Origin: Eudorina sp. 2006-703-Eu-15
Taxonomy: Eukaryota; Chlorophyta; Chlorophyceae; Chlamydomonadales; Volvocaceae
Direction: 5' to 3'
Assembly: GCA_003117195.1 (NCBI GenBank)
Contig: BDSI01000024.1
Span: 719,168-783,167 of the forward strand
DNA length: 64,000 bases
Below are positions 24,331 to 34,882 of this stretch, piece after piece (the first letter of the stretch is position 1; every line of letters begins with the position of its first letter). The position numbers and the translations under genes were made by a program. Below the pieces are notes generated by a model. The model did not search any database. It saw nothing but the letters and a program-made list of their open reading frames with translations, and had not been told where the DNA came from.

Positions 24331-26633
24331 TATAATTATATCATATTAACGGACTTTTGAGCGAAATTGAGTCCATATGGTATTTCCTTGCGGTTGCCGT
24401 CCGCCAGTCGTGGAATTACACTGTCGAGAGCCCAACATTCACACGCCAATTAATATGGACAAGGACATGGAATATGGATGATGATATACACTGCTTTTGA
24501 ACAATTCGGCGGCGGAATTGCAAACCTGCTTACCGTTGCCAGCCACCTTCGGACCGCCGCTCAAGCGAGCCGCTGGTATGTGTCTTCATAAGACTAATAT
24601 CAATAGTATAAGCAATTTCTGGACACGTTATGCAGTATAAGACGGCAAGTCACGCAAGCCTATAACGCTATAGCTCTGCATGCAATCTAGTATTACCCCG
24701 GACCATCATGATGTGATTGGTCTGGAAAGCGTCATAGAATTTGTTGTTGGTGTTGTTACTGTGCAGTTTTGTGCAGAATGTGGCTCGCCGTACTCTTCGC
24801 CGTCCCAAGGGTCGCAAGCTTGCATCACCCTCGTCCTGGCTCATGAACTTTTCTCATGCAATGACTAATCTCATTTCATGAGATCAAGTAATGCTGCTCA
24901 GATTGTCGGCTCGGACGCGCCTTCCTGACCGGTACCAACTGGCTGTTGACCAGGGACGTAGTTCGCTGATTATAGGAGCGCTTGCACGAAATACCGTTAT
25001 CCTCTGCATGGCCTTTATCCTTACCAACTTCCGGTCCTGTGACCAGGGGTGTTTGCTGGCAGAGCAGGACGAGGTTTCGGTGCGCTTGCAGTGTTCGTCT
25101 GGTGCCCCTGGTGGCGCGGTAGCCTTCGCGGTGATCAATCACCTGTAGGTCCACAGAACCTCGAGGGCCCATACATGCAGAGCCCCACTTAATCTGGGTC
25201 GCGATTCAGGTTCGCGACAGGCGGGTGCGGAGGTAGGTTAGGGTTTGCTACGCGGCCGACGTTTGTTGGGAAGAGCATCAAGCATGCCGTACGTCCGAGC
25301 CTTTGAACGACACATCGTACGGCGCATCGGCCAAAATGTACAGGAGATAAGACCGTACAGCGCGTCGCAGCTTAGGCCAGAGTTGGAACCAGTAGCGGCG
25401 TTGCAAGATTATCCTGACATCTTGACGTGGAAGTCGTGTATCGGTGTTCTCTTACGGGAAAGTGCAGCCCGCCAACACGCCAGGTCAAGGAGGAGGGTGT
25501 CCACCGGCACGCGCCTCCTACCAAGTACCAACCATTGGGCCAGTTCCCGGCCCGTGTGTTTAGAAATGCAACCCGCCCGACCCGTGTGTGTGTGGACCGC
25601 TGGCTCCAGCCTCCTGGTAGGGTCTGGAGCCCGCTGCCACCGTTACCACCGCTCCCCAACGTCTACGATCCCCTCTCTGCCCTACGGCGTCCGGGCTGCA
25701 GCCCAATACTACTCATCAAGGAGTCATTCTTGCTCTCGTCAATTGGCTTTTTGAGCCTCTTGCGGCCTCCGCTTCAACGCGAAAGCAACCGCGAAGCGGG
25801 TCTGCAGCACAGGAGGCCAGATCCAGCCAATCGCGGATCTTGCGGCCCCCACAAGCCACAACCCTCTGACGCGTCGCGCGTGGTCCACTGGCTCGCCCCC
25901 TACGTCGACCCAGCCCGCGGCCGGGGCCCGGCCTCGCTGCGCTCCGGCAGCCAGGAGCCCTACCGGCGAACCACCTCCAAGGGGAACCCTTCCCCGGGGC
26001 CCGGCGGCCGGGTCCGCCTCGCGCGTGCGAGAGATCCCGCGGGGCCTCGCGCAACCTGCCGACCTCACATGACGACGCACCTGGTCACCACCTGGTCAGG
26101 GTACAACTGCACTGCCGGGACCGGAATTGGCAGAGCAAGGGGAGCGGCGCGCAATCGCTGACTTTTGGGGGCGCCTTCACGGGTTTGCCCAGTTGGGACT
26201 CCCGAGACGGGGATGGACCTCGGTGGGCCCCTTGCACCCTTTCTTGAAAGTGTCGGGGGGAGTCTTGCGATGTGCGGGGCCTGCTCCTGAGGAGGGATGA
26301 GGCACGGGTTCCCCGCCCTATGCCTGTTTGTAATCGGGGTATCCGACCCGGCTCAAGTTGGGGACCTGGCCTGCCCTCAGATTGGGTAGGAGGCAGGGCT
26401 CCCGTTGGTATGTTATTGCTTGGCATAGGTATTTCTTCTGATGCGGGCTACTCCACTAGCGGTCGCTGGGCAGTGTCACGAGCCAGGCGTGGGTCTTCCA
26501 AGACCTCGAGAGGGTGCAACGTTGGGTGCCTCAGGGGTGGTGGTAGCTGGGTGATGGGGTGCCTGTGTGGGCGACCTCCCCTGTGCTTGGCTTTATCCAC
26601 TTCTGGGGATTCTGCCCTTAGCTGTGCCTATCC
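24331..26633. other. Intergenic, no gene recognised
   Basis: The right edge of the GTPase gene gives way to AT-richer sequence with no recognisable gene. Moderately long frames at 24876-25172 minus and 25427-26161 plus show no domain I know. The last ~450 bases may be the upstream part of the LINE 3' end that follows. Confidence 0.45.
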
Positions 26634-26833
26634 CTTTGGTAGTGTTGCCCCGCTGCGCGCCTCTGCTTGCTTCGGTGTCTGGCTGGGTGGGGTCATGGCC
26701 CGGTGTGATTTTGGGTGCGGCGTTGAGGTGTGGAGGTATCCTGCCGCCTTGGCGGTGGGGCCTGCTGGGGCTTGCCCTGGTATACACCGGTGATCCCTTT
26801 GGGGTCCGCTGTAACGTTCATTCATTCATTCAT
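26634..26833 (+). mobile_element. 3' end of a CATT-tailed non-LTR retrotransposon, copy 2
   Basis: This matches 1605-1770 and ends GGTCCGCTGTAACGTTCATT followed by further ATTC units, the longest tail of the family in this window. Confidence 0.65.
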
Positions 26834-28197
26834 GACGACGGTCAATCCTGGAATCCGCTGTAATCCTTCGTCCAATGGCACATAAAAACCACACACATAC
26901 AAAAACAGCTTGGTCTTCTTTGTAAAATAAAACACACATAGAGGGATAAATGCTTAAATCTACAAGTGCTTGACAGTATCCACATCGTAAAAGCTACGGC
27001 TAGGCGAACGCACCCTGACGACGGCCGTCCTCCGCGCGCGCCCCTGTCCACCACCCGCGCCCCCAGGCGGAGCAGAGTACCCAGCAGTGGGTCTGTGGGC
27101 GACTCTCTGCGTCGGTTCTTATTTCACGAGTGAAGCTGCGACCTCAGCCGCCTCAAGGGCGACGAGCCACGTTCACCGGAGACGTCTGTCTGCACCGCCA
27201 CAAAAATCAGGAGTTCACACGAGGGGTTCGGGGGGAAGGGGTGCGGGCCACCCTCCACCTCTGCGACTTGCCTGTACCTACTGTCGCTCTGCGCGTCGGA
27301 ACGGATGGAGCGTGCGCGTCTTTCTCCTGATCTCCCCACAGCCATGTGACCCAAACGGGCTTCGCTTGGACATTGGATATTAAGCTGCTCTGCCAAAAAT
27401 ATCACGCGAGCCGTGTGCACCTCCCTCGCCGTACAACCAAACAGCCATTCCGTCAAAAACCCTGCTAATCGGCATTGTGCTAAACCGCATCCCGTTTCGA
27501 TAGTGTGGTTCCAGGTTTGGGTTCAAATTTCCCTTGGTACCTCTGTGGCGACAACCGCAGCTACCAACCGAAGGGCCATGTCGCCCACCGCCACCGGCCC
27601 TGACCCCCCATGCAACCAACCTCTCAGGCCATTATTTGACATGGCGCAGTCAACAGCTCACCGTCATGTCGCGGTCCCGATTCGCCGCCTACGGAGGTCC
27701 GCTGACACAATAGTACCATCACCAATCATAGCTTTGTCGCTGCTTGGGTTTATTCGCGCACGCTTCTCCGGCGCACGCGACGCGGACACCAGCGTATGCA
27801 TGACACGTGTCATGCTGGCCCCCTTCGTTCAACCCCGGTCGTATACCCCTACCCATAGCGGTGGCGGTGACAGTCACACCGCCAGAGCGGTCCCCCTACC
27901 CCCGGTCACTGGCTGCGTGTCGCACCCGGTCATGGGCCCCGAAACCAGTAGAGGGCTCTCGCGCTCTATAGGACAGGGTAAGCGAACGCCGGCGGGACGC
28001 GGTGGGTTGCGCGTCTGATGCCCGCCTTCCTGAGCTCTCCGTGGGCACGTTGGATGCACCCAGGTGAGGCCACGAAGGCTCCACCAGAGACGTCGGCTGG
28101 AACCCATGCACCTGACCAACGCCACCACAACCACAACAACATACAGACCGTGCACGCCGATCGTGCGTGGTTCACTGGATTGCGTGGCCCAGGTTTA
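26834..28197. other. Intergenic, no gene recognised
   Basis: I see no gene. Part of the right end is probably the 3' untranslated region of the sulfotransferase-like gene. Confidence 0.45.
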
Positions 28198-31100
28198 TTA
28201 GTAACCGCCCACCCAGCCGCACGCCGGCATACCGACGCGCACGGCACCGTGGGTTGGGTCCGCGGACGGCGCAGGAGGCAGCGGCTCGCTGGCGCCGACG
28301 GCGGGGCTGCCAGCGGTAGCGGACGGGAAAGGCGACTGCTCCTGCGGGCATTCAGGGCAGTACACTTCGTGTGTGTGAGACAACTGAGATCCTTTCATGT
28401 CGTCTGCTTGCTTCAGCCCACATGTGAAAGTTGCCGCACGTAGGGCAACGTGCGCCACCCAGGATGCCGACGTGGACGTGGGACTACTGCGACCCTCACT
28501 CGAGAGCGCACTCGGTGCCGAGCTGGCGACCTTCGGGTGTGAGAAACCCAATAAATCCCTCCCCACTGCCCCCAAAACATACGCGCACCTGCATCTGCTC
28601 GGCAGCTTCCTGCACCTCCGCAACGCCGTACACGACAGCATCCAGCCGCGCCATCACGATGGCGAAACGGTACAGGTGCATGTCCAGCCAGTTGAGCCGC
28701 CACAGACCCTCCAGATCGCCGGGCAGGCAGTCGTCCGTGCCGTTGTGCGCGCGGTTGTCGTGTCGCTCGTGCTGCCGCCAGCCCAGGCCGTACAATACCG
28801 CCGTACGATACAGCTCCACGTCATCAAGCACAAGGATCATGTCGTACTGACGGCTGAGCACATCGCGGGCCATGTCGAGGTGGCTGGGCGTGATGGCGCC
28901 GGCCGGCAAATTGAACACCGTTTCGCCCAGCAGGGAACGGATCAGGTAGTTGTTGGTAGGCGCCGGCATGAGGCGAGCCCAGGCCGCCGTGTCCCTGCGG
29001 GACTCGAGGAACAGCCGGCTGTCGTCCCCGCAGCGCAGCTTGTAGATGGCCGAGGCGAACTTGATGTGCGAGAGGACGCGCGGGAACGGGTGCCGGACCT
29101 GCGGCGGGGGCGCGACGGGAGGGGATTGGACAGCCCGGGTCGAGGGGAGCCGGCGGTGGTGGGTATGGCCAGCTGGGTGGGTGGGTGCAAATGGGGGTGC
29201 CCGGTCGCAGCCCGCATTGAGGCCATGAGCGACCCTGTCGGGGGATCCGCTCGACTGCATCCCCCCGATCCCTACACCGCAGTCACCCAGTGGTTTGGTT
29301 TTGGGTCCGCTGCACGGCCTTCACTTGCTCCGAGGCATCTTGATGGGATTGCTAGCTCGCCCTGTCCGGAGGCAGAGCCAGAGCCATGGCGGCGTTCCTT
29401 CTGCTGTGCAAGATCACGCCCAGTTCCAGCGAGAACTACCAAGTAGCCAAGCCTGCATCTCCGCGACGCTCATGAGGCCCCTCCCCCTCCTCCTCCTCCT
29501 CCTCCTCCTCCCCCTCCTCCTCCTCTCCTTCCTCCTCCTCCCCTTCCTCCTCCTCCCCTTCCTCCTCCTCCCCTTCCTCCTCCTCCCCCTCCTCCTCCTC
29601 CTCCTCCTCCTCCCCCTCCTCCTCCTCCCCCTCCTCCTCCCCCTCCTCCTCCTCCTCCTCCTCCTCCTCCTCCTCCCCCTCCTCCTCCCCCTCCTCCTCC
29701 TCCCCCTCCTCCTCCTCCCCCTCCTCCTCCTCCCCCTCCTCCTCCTCCTCCTCGTCTTCACCCCTCCCACCGCCTCCAACCCTCATTCCCCCGCCCACCG
29801 CCTCCAACCATCATACCCCCGCCCACCCTGCTTCACCTGCAAGACCGTCACCATGTTGCGGCAGGGGTGCGCCAGGCGGGGCAGCACCAGGCCGCCAAAC
29901 GCGGTGTACTCGTTGGCGTAGATGGTGTAGTTGAGCGCCCGGAGTCGGGCTCTTCGGCTGCTGCAGCTGACGGGTCCCCGCCACCGCAGCGGCTTCTCGA
30001 TGACATCACAGCGGGTCTGCTGAGCGCCGCGGAGGGCCTTGTGGACCGAGCCATCGAAGTAACGGGGCTGTACCCATGTGTGTGTGGAAGGGGGGGAGCG
30101 GGGCGAACGGCATAAGGTTGGCTATGCCGCGGAAAGGTACGAGAAGGGGGTCCGTCCGTGGATGGCTGCAGCAGCGCCGCCGCTGAGACGGTGTGCTTCC
30201 GCGGCGGCGCACGACCCAGCTGATCTCTAGAGCAGCAAGGAATGCACAGTGTTGTAGAAACCTCTAGAGGAGGTCTGCTACGTGACTGCGTCTGCAGACA
30301 TGCGGGCTCCCGCGCTCCCCTTCCCCATGAGCGGATGTAACGCTACACGGTTGCGGCAGTACAGTGAGCGCGGTCGTGCGAGTCCGTTGAGGCCCGTTGC
30401 TAGGTGAGCTGCACGCAATTACGATTCAGGCACGCCCCAGTGAAGGGTGAAAGGAGGGCCCCACCCGGCGCAACACTCACATCATCCCCAAACTCCGGCA
30501 CAAGGCAGTTCCGGTCGCCATCCGTTCTGCACCCGTTGTCCAAAGCCAGACGACAGAAGCTTGTGCCGCCCGCTTTGCTCACGTGGCTGAATTCCAGCAC
30601 GCCTTTATTTCGGGCAGATTGTTTGTGCTGATTGTATAGCTGCGCACAACGAACGAAACGCGCAGCCGGGCAGAGGGCGGATAGCCGCGCGCTCGACAAC
30701 ATGCTCTTGCTTGTCTCATGAACGGCATAGTCCTGCAAGATTACCTGCCGCAGAAGATTTAGGACATCTGTTTCCGGGGCAAATGGTCCATGCCGCTCGT
30801 AGCGAAGGGCGAGACCGGCCACAAGAATGCGGCGAATAAGTGGCCAGACAGCGAAATCCGTCGGAAAGTAACTTAAATGACTGTTCAATGACGAGACCGC
30901 GTCCGCGATGGGCCCCTTCTCCGCATACGCCAGCCAGCGTGCAGCTGATATCACTCCTCTCAGTAAGCCCGCTTCATACTCCCTCAGTGACGAGTTAAGG
31001 AATATTTCCAAAGAATATCGCAATTCGTTCTCGAAGACGCCGTTGGGCTTCCCTTCTAGTGCGTCTAGCCGGAGCCGTCGAAAGTTTCGCGCAGTGACCG

Positions 31101-31224
31101 GTAGCTCGTCATACGATTGCAAAGGGTTGAGCCATGCGCGTACAAATAAATGGTTGACGCCGAAAGCAACCGAGAATCGGCCGAGTCCCGTTACAAACAG
31201 TGCTAAGTACAGCGCGCACTGCAT
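28198..31224 (-). CDS. Sulfotransferase-like type II membrane protein
   Basis: A protein with the P-loop of carbohydrate sulfotransferases, which transfer sulfate from PAPS to glycans in the Golgi. Exons: 30481-31224, 29837-30067, 28589-29098 and, less surely, 28198-28530 (605 residues). The N-terminus (ALYLALFVTGLGRFSVAFG) looks like a signal anchor. HVSKAGGTSFCRLA at about 214-227 fits the 5'-phosphosulfate-binding loop (HVPKTGGTS in the heparan sulfate 2-O/6-O class). YANEYTAFGG and VRHPFPRVLSHIKF follow the order usual in the large algal family, and YDMILVLDDVELYRTAVL precedes LGW. The first three junctions are phase 0 and well supported. The last exon is uncertain: an alternative acceptor gives only a nine-residue tail. 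Its 5' end is duplicated upstream. Function is inferred from family only. Confidence 0.78.
29481..29757. repeat. (CCT)n polypyrimidine tract
   Basis: About 277 bases of almost pure CCT/CTC on the plus strand, within intron 2 of the sulfotransferase-like gene. On the transcribed strand it is a long GGA-type purine run. Confidence 0.95.
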
Positions 31225-31929
31225 CCTTGGATTCTCTTGTCATTCTGCACAGGTGTGCTCATAAACAGGTGTACATGGAGATATTGTTGGTTAGTATACG
31301 TAATGTGTAGGTGTCGTGTCTGCCATGATCAGTCCGGTCGTCTCCGTCTGTCAGGTAAGGGTGGCCCGACGTTGCATCATATTTCCATTAATTCTAACAG
31401 TGCCCATTTATCTTAATATGTTGAAAAATATTAACGGAGCCATCTTCGCGATGCCTAGAGGTGCCGAGCGATCTGGGCAACATATACGAACACCGAAATC
31501 TAGTTTCGCGCAGTGACCAGTAGCTCGTCATACGATCGCAAAGGGTTGAGCCATGTGCGTACAAATAAATGGTTGACGCCGAAAGCAACCGAGAATTGGC
31601 CGAGTCCCGTTACAAACAGTGCTAAGTACAGCGCGCACAGCATCCTTGGATTCTCTTGTCATTCTGCACAGGTGTGTTCATAAACAGGTGTACATGGAGA
31701 TATTGGTTAGTATACGTAATGTGTAGGTGTCGTGTCTGCCATGATCAGTCCGGTCGTCTCCGTCTGTCAGGTAAGGGTGGCCCGACGTTGCATCATATTT
31801 CCATTAGTTCTAACAGTGCCCATTTATCTTAATATGTTGAAAAACATCAATGGAGCCGTCTTGCAAATGCTACGCGATGCCTAGAGGTGCCGAGCGATCT
31901 GGGCAACATATACGAGCACCGAAATCTAG
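31085..31929. repeat. Tandem duplication, 419-bp period
   Basis: Copy 1 (31085-31503) and copy 2 (31504-31929) are highly similar with scattered substitutions and small indels. The duplicated unit covers the first ~47 codons of the sulfotransferase-like gene, its start codon and about 280 bases upstream. Confidence 0.93.
31500..31643 (-). pseudogene. Duplicated 5' fragment of the sulfotransferase-like gene
   Basis: Within the second copy of the tandem duplication, the frame starts MLCALYLALFVTGLG, runs 47 codons and meets TAG exactly where the duplication unit ends. It differs from the real N-terminus at several residues, for example Q2 to L and the later DEL-P to DEL-L. It carries a copied start region just upstream of the intact gene and could act as an upstream reading frame if transcribed. 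Confidence 0.8.
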
Positions 31930-32574
31930 GTATTGAGAAATTTTTAAAAATCCTCATAATTACTATGTATCTGTGTGTTGAAATGATAGGCGCAACCCAA
32001 CTTGCGTTGCCTGACCAAAGCTTCCTTGGACTGACAACGGGCAGCGCAAACGCGACACGTCGATCAAAGTTCTGGTCTTTAGTATACAACCTACTTGTAG
32101 GTTATCCGGAATCATGTACTGGCATCCGCCGTGTAGCATGATCCCGCGACTCTTTGTCCCTACCGGCCCCCCCCGGATTGGCCCATGGAATCCAGCCAAC
32201 GAACTACGGCGGGGCCCGCAAGCGCAAAAGCTTGTTTTGATGCATTCTATACAAAGTATTATGCGCTAGCAGGCCTGCCTGACAACTTATCCTTTGGATG
32301 CGCAACTTTCGCGTTTTCCTTATTCTAATACTTACAAGAATCTCTTCTCTATGAGATATATACAATTAATTGGTATAGGCAGCTTCAGCTAAGGACCGGG
32401 TGACCAATGGCCATTTGATGGCGCAAAGCCCGACTTCCTGCGTCCGCAGAACGCGAACCATGAACGCAAGCTGTAAACTATAAGCTAGGCTTGCTCAGGG
32501 CGGCTCGTGGTGGCGGATGTCCTGCGAAAGAGGCCTCGGGGCGGCCGCGATGCCGCAACAGCAGCCCTCGCGCG
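31930..32574. other. Intergenic, no gene recognised
   Basis: An AT-richer stretch without a recognisable gene. It may include the sulfotransferase promoter if transcription starts beyond the duplication. Confidence 0.45.
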
Positions 32575-33757
32575 GCGCAGCGGTGCTACTACCACCAGAA
32601 GCCATACTAGCATCGACAGTGGAGCCAGGGGCGGGGGCCACGGCGGCGGCGCGCGGAACGCTTCTGCCCGCTGTTGCCGCTGCGGGCACCGACTCGGCAA
32701 CACGGCTGCAGCGCCATGCCGGACCTGCAAGCTGGTTCGGGGGGCAGATCGGGGGCAGATCGGAGGGGGGCTAGGGGGCGGCGGAGGAGCACATATGAAA
32801 CGGCGCGGTGGTGGCAGCGGCAGGCGGCGGCGCGACGGCTGGTGGGACGCATACGGGGACGGGGACGTTGAGGGAGTAGAAGGCTGGTGGAAATGCTTGG
32901 CAACAGCGGAACGAGGAAGAATGCTAGGGTCGGCAGGGCCGGGGGGGGGGGAGTGGAGGCCGCGGGGACGGCAGGCGTTGCTTAGTTGGTTGCGTGTGTT
33001 GGCGAATCATACGAAGCGGTATGGTGTGGTGGTGCCAAGCAAAGTGGTGCATCCTATCACGCGCGCGGTCCCGATTGCTGACCATCTGCACGAAGAGATG
33101 AGGCTTGTCTGGCGACACCGCCGTTACGGTGGTAGCAGGTTCGAGTCCTGCATGTCCTCTTCGCCTAGCTGCGTGTCAGGTGTGCGGCACAGACGAGGGT
33201 GGCGCTGGTGATGGGTTGGGCGGCGCAGTCGACAAAGGTGGAGGGGATGGGTTGGGCGGGCGAGGCGACGGCGATGCTGGGCTGGCACGGCGCAAGGAAC
33301 GGCGGCGCTGGTGATGGGTTGGGCGGCGGAGGCGACGGCGGTGCTGGGCTGGGACGGCGCAAGGAACGCCGGCGCTGGTGATGGGTTGGGCGGCGGAGGC
33401 GACGGCGGTGCTGGGCTGGCATGGCGCAAGGAACGCCGGCGCTGGTGATGGGTTCGGCGGAGGCGGAGGCGACGGCGGTGCTGGGCTGGGACGGCGCAAG
33501 GAACGGCGGCGCTGGTGATGGGTTGGGCGGCGGAGGCGACGGCGGTGCTGGGCTGGCACGGCGCAAGGAACGGCGGCGCTGGTGATGGGTTGGGCGGCGG
33601 AGGCGACGGCGGTGCTGGGCTGGCATGGCGCAAGGAACGGCGGCGCTGGTGATGGGTTCGGCGGCGGCGGAGGCGACGGCGGTGCTGGGCTGGGACGGCG
33701 CAAGGAACGGCGGCGCTGGTGATGGGTTGGGCGGCGGAGGCGACGGCGGTGCTGGGA
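32575..33757. repeat. Left arm of a 5.4-kb inverted repeat
   Basis: From GCGCAGCGGTGCTACTACCA inwards this arm matches the reverse complement of 36897-38027 with small indels. It ends inside a 66-bp minisatellite. Both arms carry a hairpin like a tRNA T-arm (33135-33151 here). Confidence 0.85.
33208..33757. repeat. 66-bp minisatellite, left array
   Basis: About eight units containing GGCGACGGCGGTGCTGGGCT and CGCAAGGAACGGCGGCGCTG. Because 66 is a multiple of three, several frames stay open across the array; these are not genes. Confidence 0.9.
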
Positions 33758-34882
33758 ATTCCCAGGAAAGGGTGGTCCACGGTTGGGCCCCGACTGCCCG
33801 ACACCCTATCCTTACGGTGCAGGATGAGAGTCCTGTATGCCAGGGGCCGGCGCCTTCTGCACACGACCAGGCCGGGCAGGCCGGGTCGTAGTGATGCTCC
33901 TTTGAGAGGGGCTTGCTTGCACCGCCCGCGCTGTGGCGGGGAGCGGACCGTCCGGGGTCCTAGGCTTTCGTTTTCTCTGGGCCAGCGTCTACAGGCGACT
34001 CTCGAGCCCCCGTGGCCCCCCCGAGACTGCGGGCCACTGCCGGGGAAGGGGGATGGGCGGCGTCGACGGTGGTAGTCCGCTGATAGGGGCGCCTGAATGG
34101 CTAACTCCCCCTAAATGGTCTTTATCCGTTTGCCCCGGGCAGCCTCCATGAACGGGGTGGTTCCCTAGTAGTGTGGGCACGGGGTGGGCATTCGGTGCGC
34201 TTGTGATGCTGGCTGGGTGCGCCTTTTTGGGAGGGCGCTCTCTTTTCTCTACTCGCAGTGTGTGGTGAGGAGGCTTCGGCTGTCACCGATGACCCGAGGG
34301 GTCCACTGTAACATGCTTCATTCATTCATGAATGACCTGGATCGAGGACTCGTGTTCGTGCATCTACTATCCCCGACACACTTTAGCACGCCCAGGGGCG
34401 CCGTCAGTACCACCCTCGTCAAGACAGCTTCAACTAACGGAACTACAACAGTCCCATAGACCAGGCCCATAGTACGGCACTTGACGATACGCGCATCCCA
34501 TTGAACCCACGGTAACAGCGGCATGGAAATATCTATTCGTTGTCTCACCCATCTCCACCTTCACTCAAATATAACAAGTTCCTGATAGCCCCTACACAAT
34601 GTATCATCATCGTCTCTGCATCCATCCAATTGTATTGTTCATTGCGCGCCGCCCTGACAAGCGAGACCGTTCGTTTCAGTATTCCGGCTGCTCCACTACC
34701 CAGCGCTGCTTTGAAGGCTGGTACATACCCGGGGAGTGCACGGGTGACAGAATGCGCGTGCTCCCCAGAAACCCCTGCACCACTGATCCCGGGCCAACAG
34801 ACAACCCCCTGCTCCAGGCACCCATGGCCTCCGACCCTGCAACTGCAGCTACTTGCGTTACGGTGTGGGTAGTGCGTGGGCC
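33758..34882 (+). mobile_element. Probable LINE 3' end, copy 3, and flanking sequence
   Basis: No gene is seen. Sequence before GGTCCACTGTAACATGCTTC and its ATTC tail (34262-34331) resembles the ends of the CATT-tailed family, with a diverged 5' part from about 33950. From 34332 to 34882 I recognise nothing. Confidence 0.45.

Noticed and set aside
24876..25172. A possible gene on the minus strand of 98 codons
   Set aside because: No family resemblance and no neighbouring exons in phase.
29414..29921. Frames encoding poly-Leu, poly-Glu or Arg-rich proteins
   Set aside because: They are translations of the (CCT)n tract in an intron.
33100..33160. Possible tRNA: hairpin GCAGG-TTCGAGT-CCTGC with a B-box-like loop, also in the right arm at 37441-37457
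   Set aside because: No matching acceptor 5' strand, D-arm or proper anticodon arm is found at the required distance. At most it is a tRNA-derived remnant.
33124..33864. Long Pro/Arg-rich and Gly-rich open frames on both strands across 33124-33864 and 36421-37468
   Set aside because: They run along a 66-bp minisatellite. Since 66 is divisible by three, frames stay open without selection.
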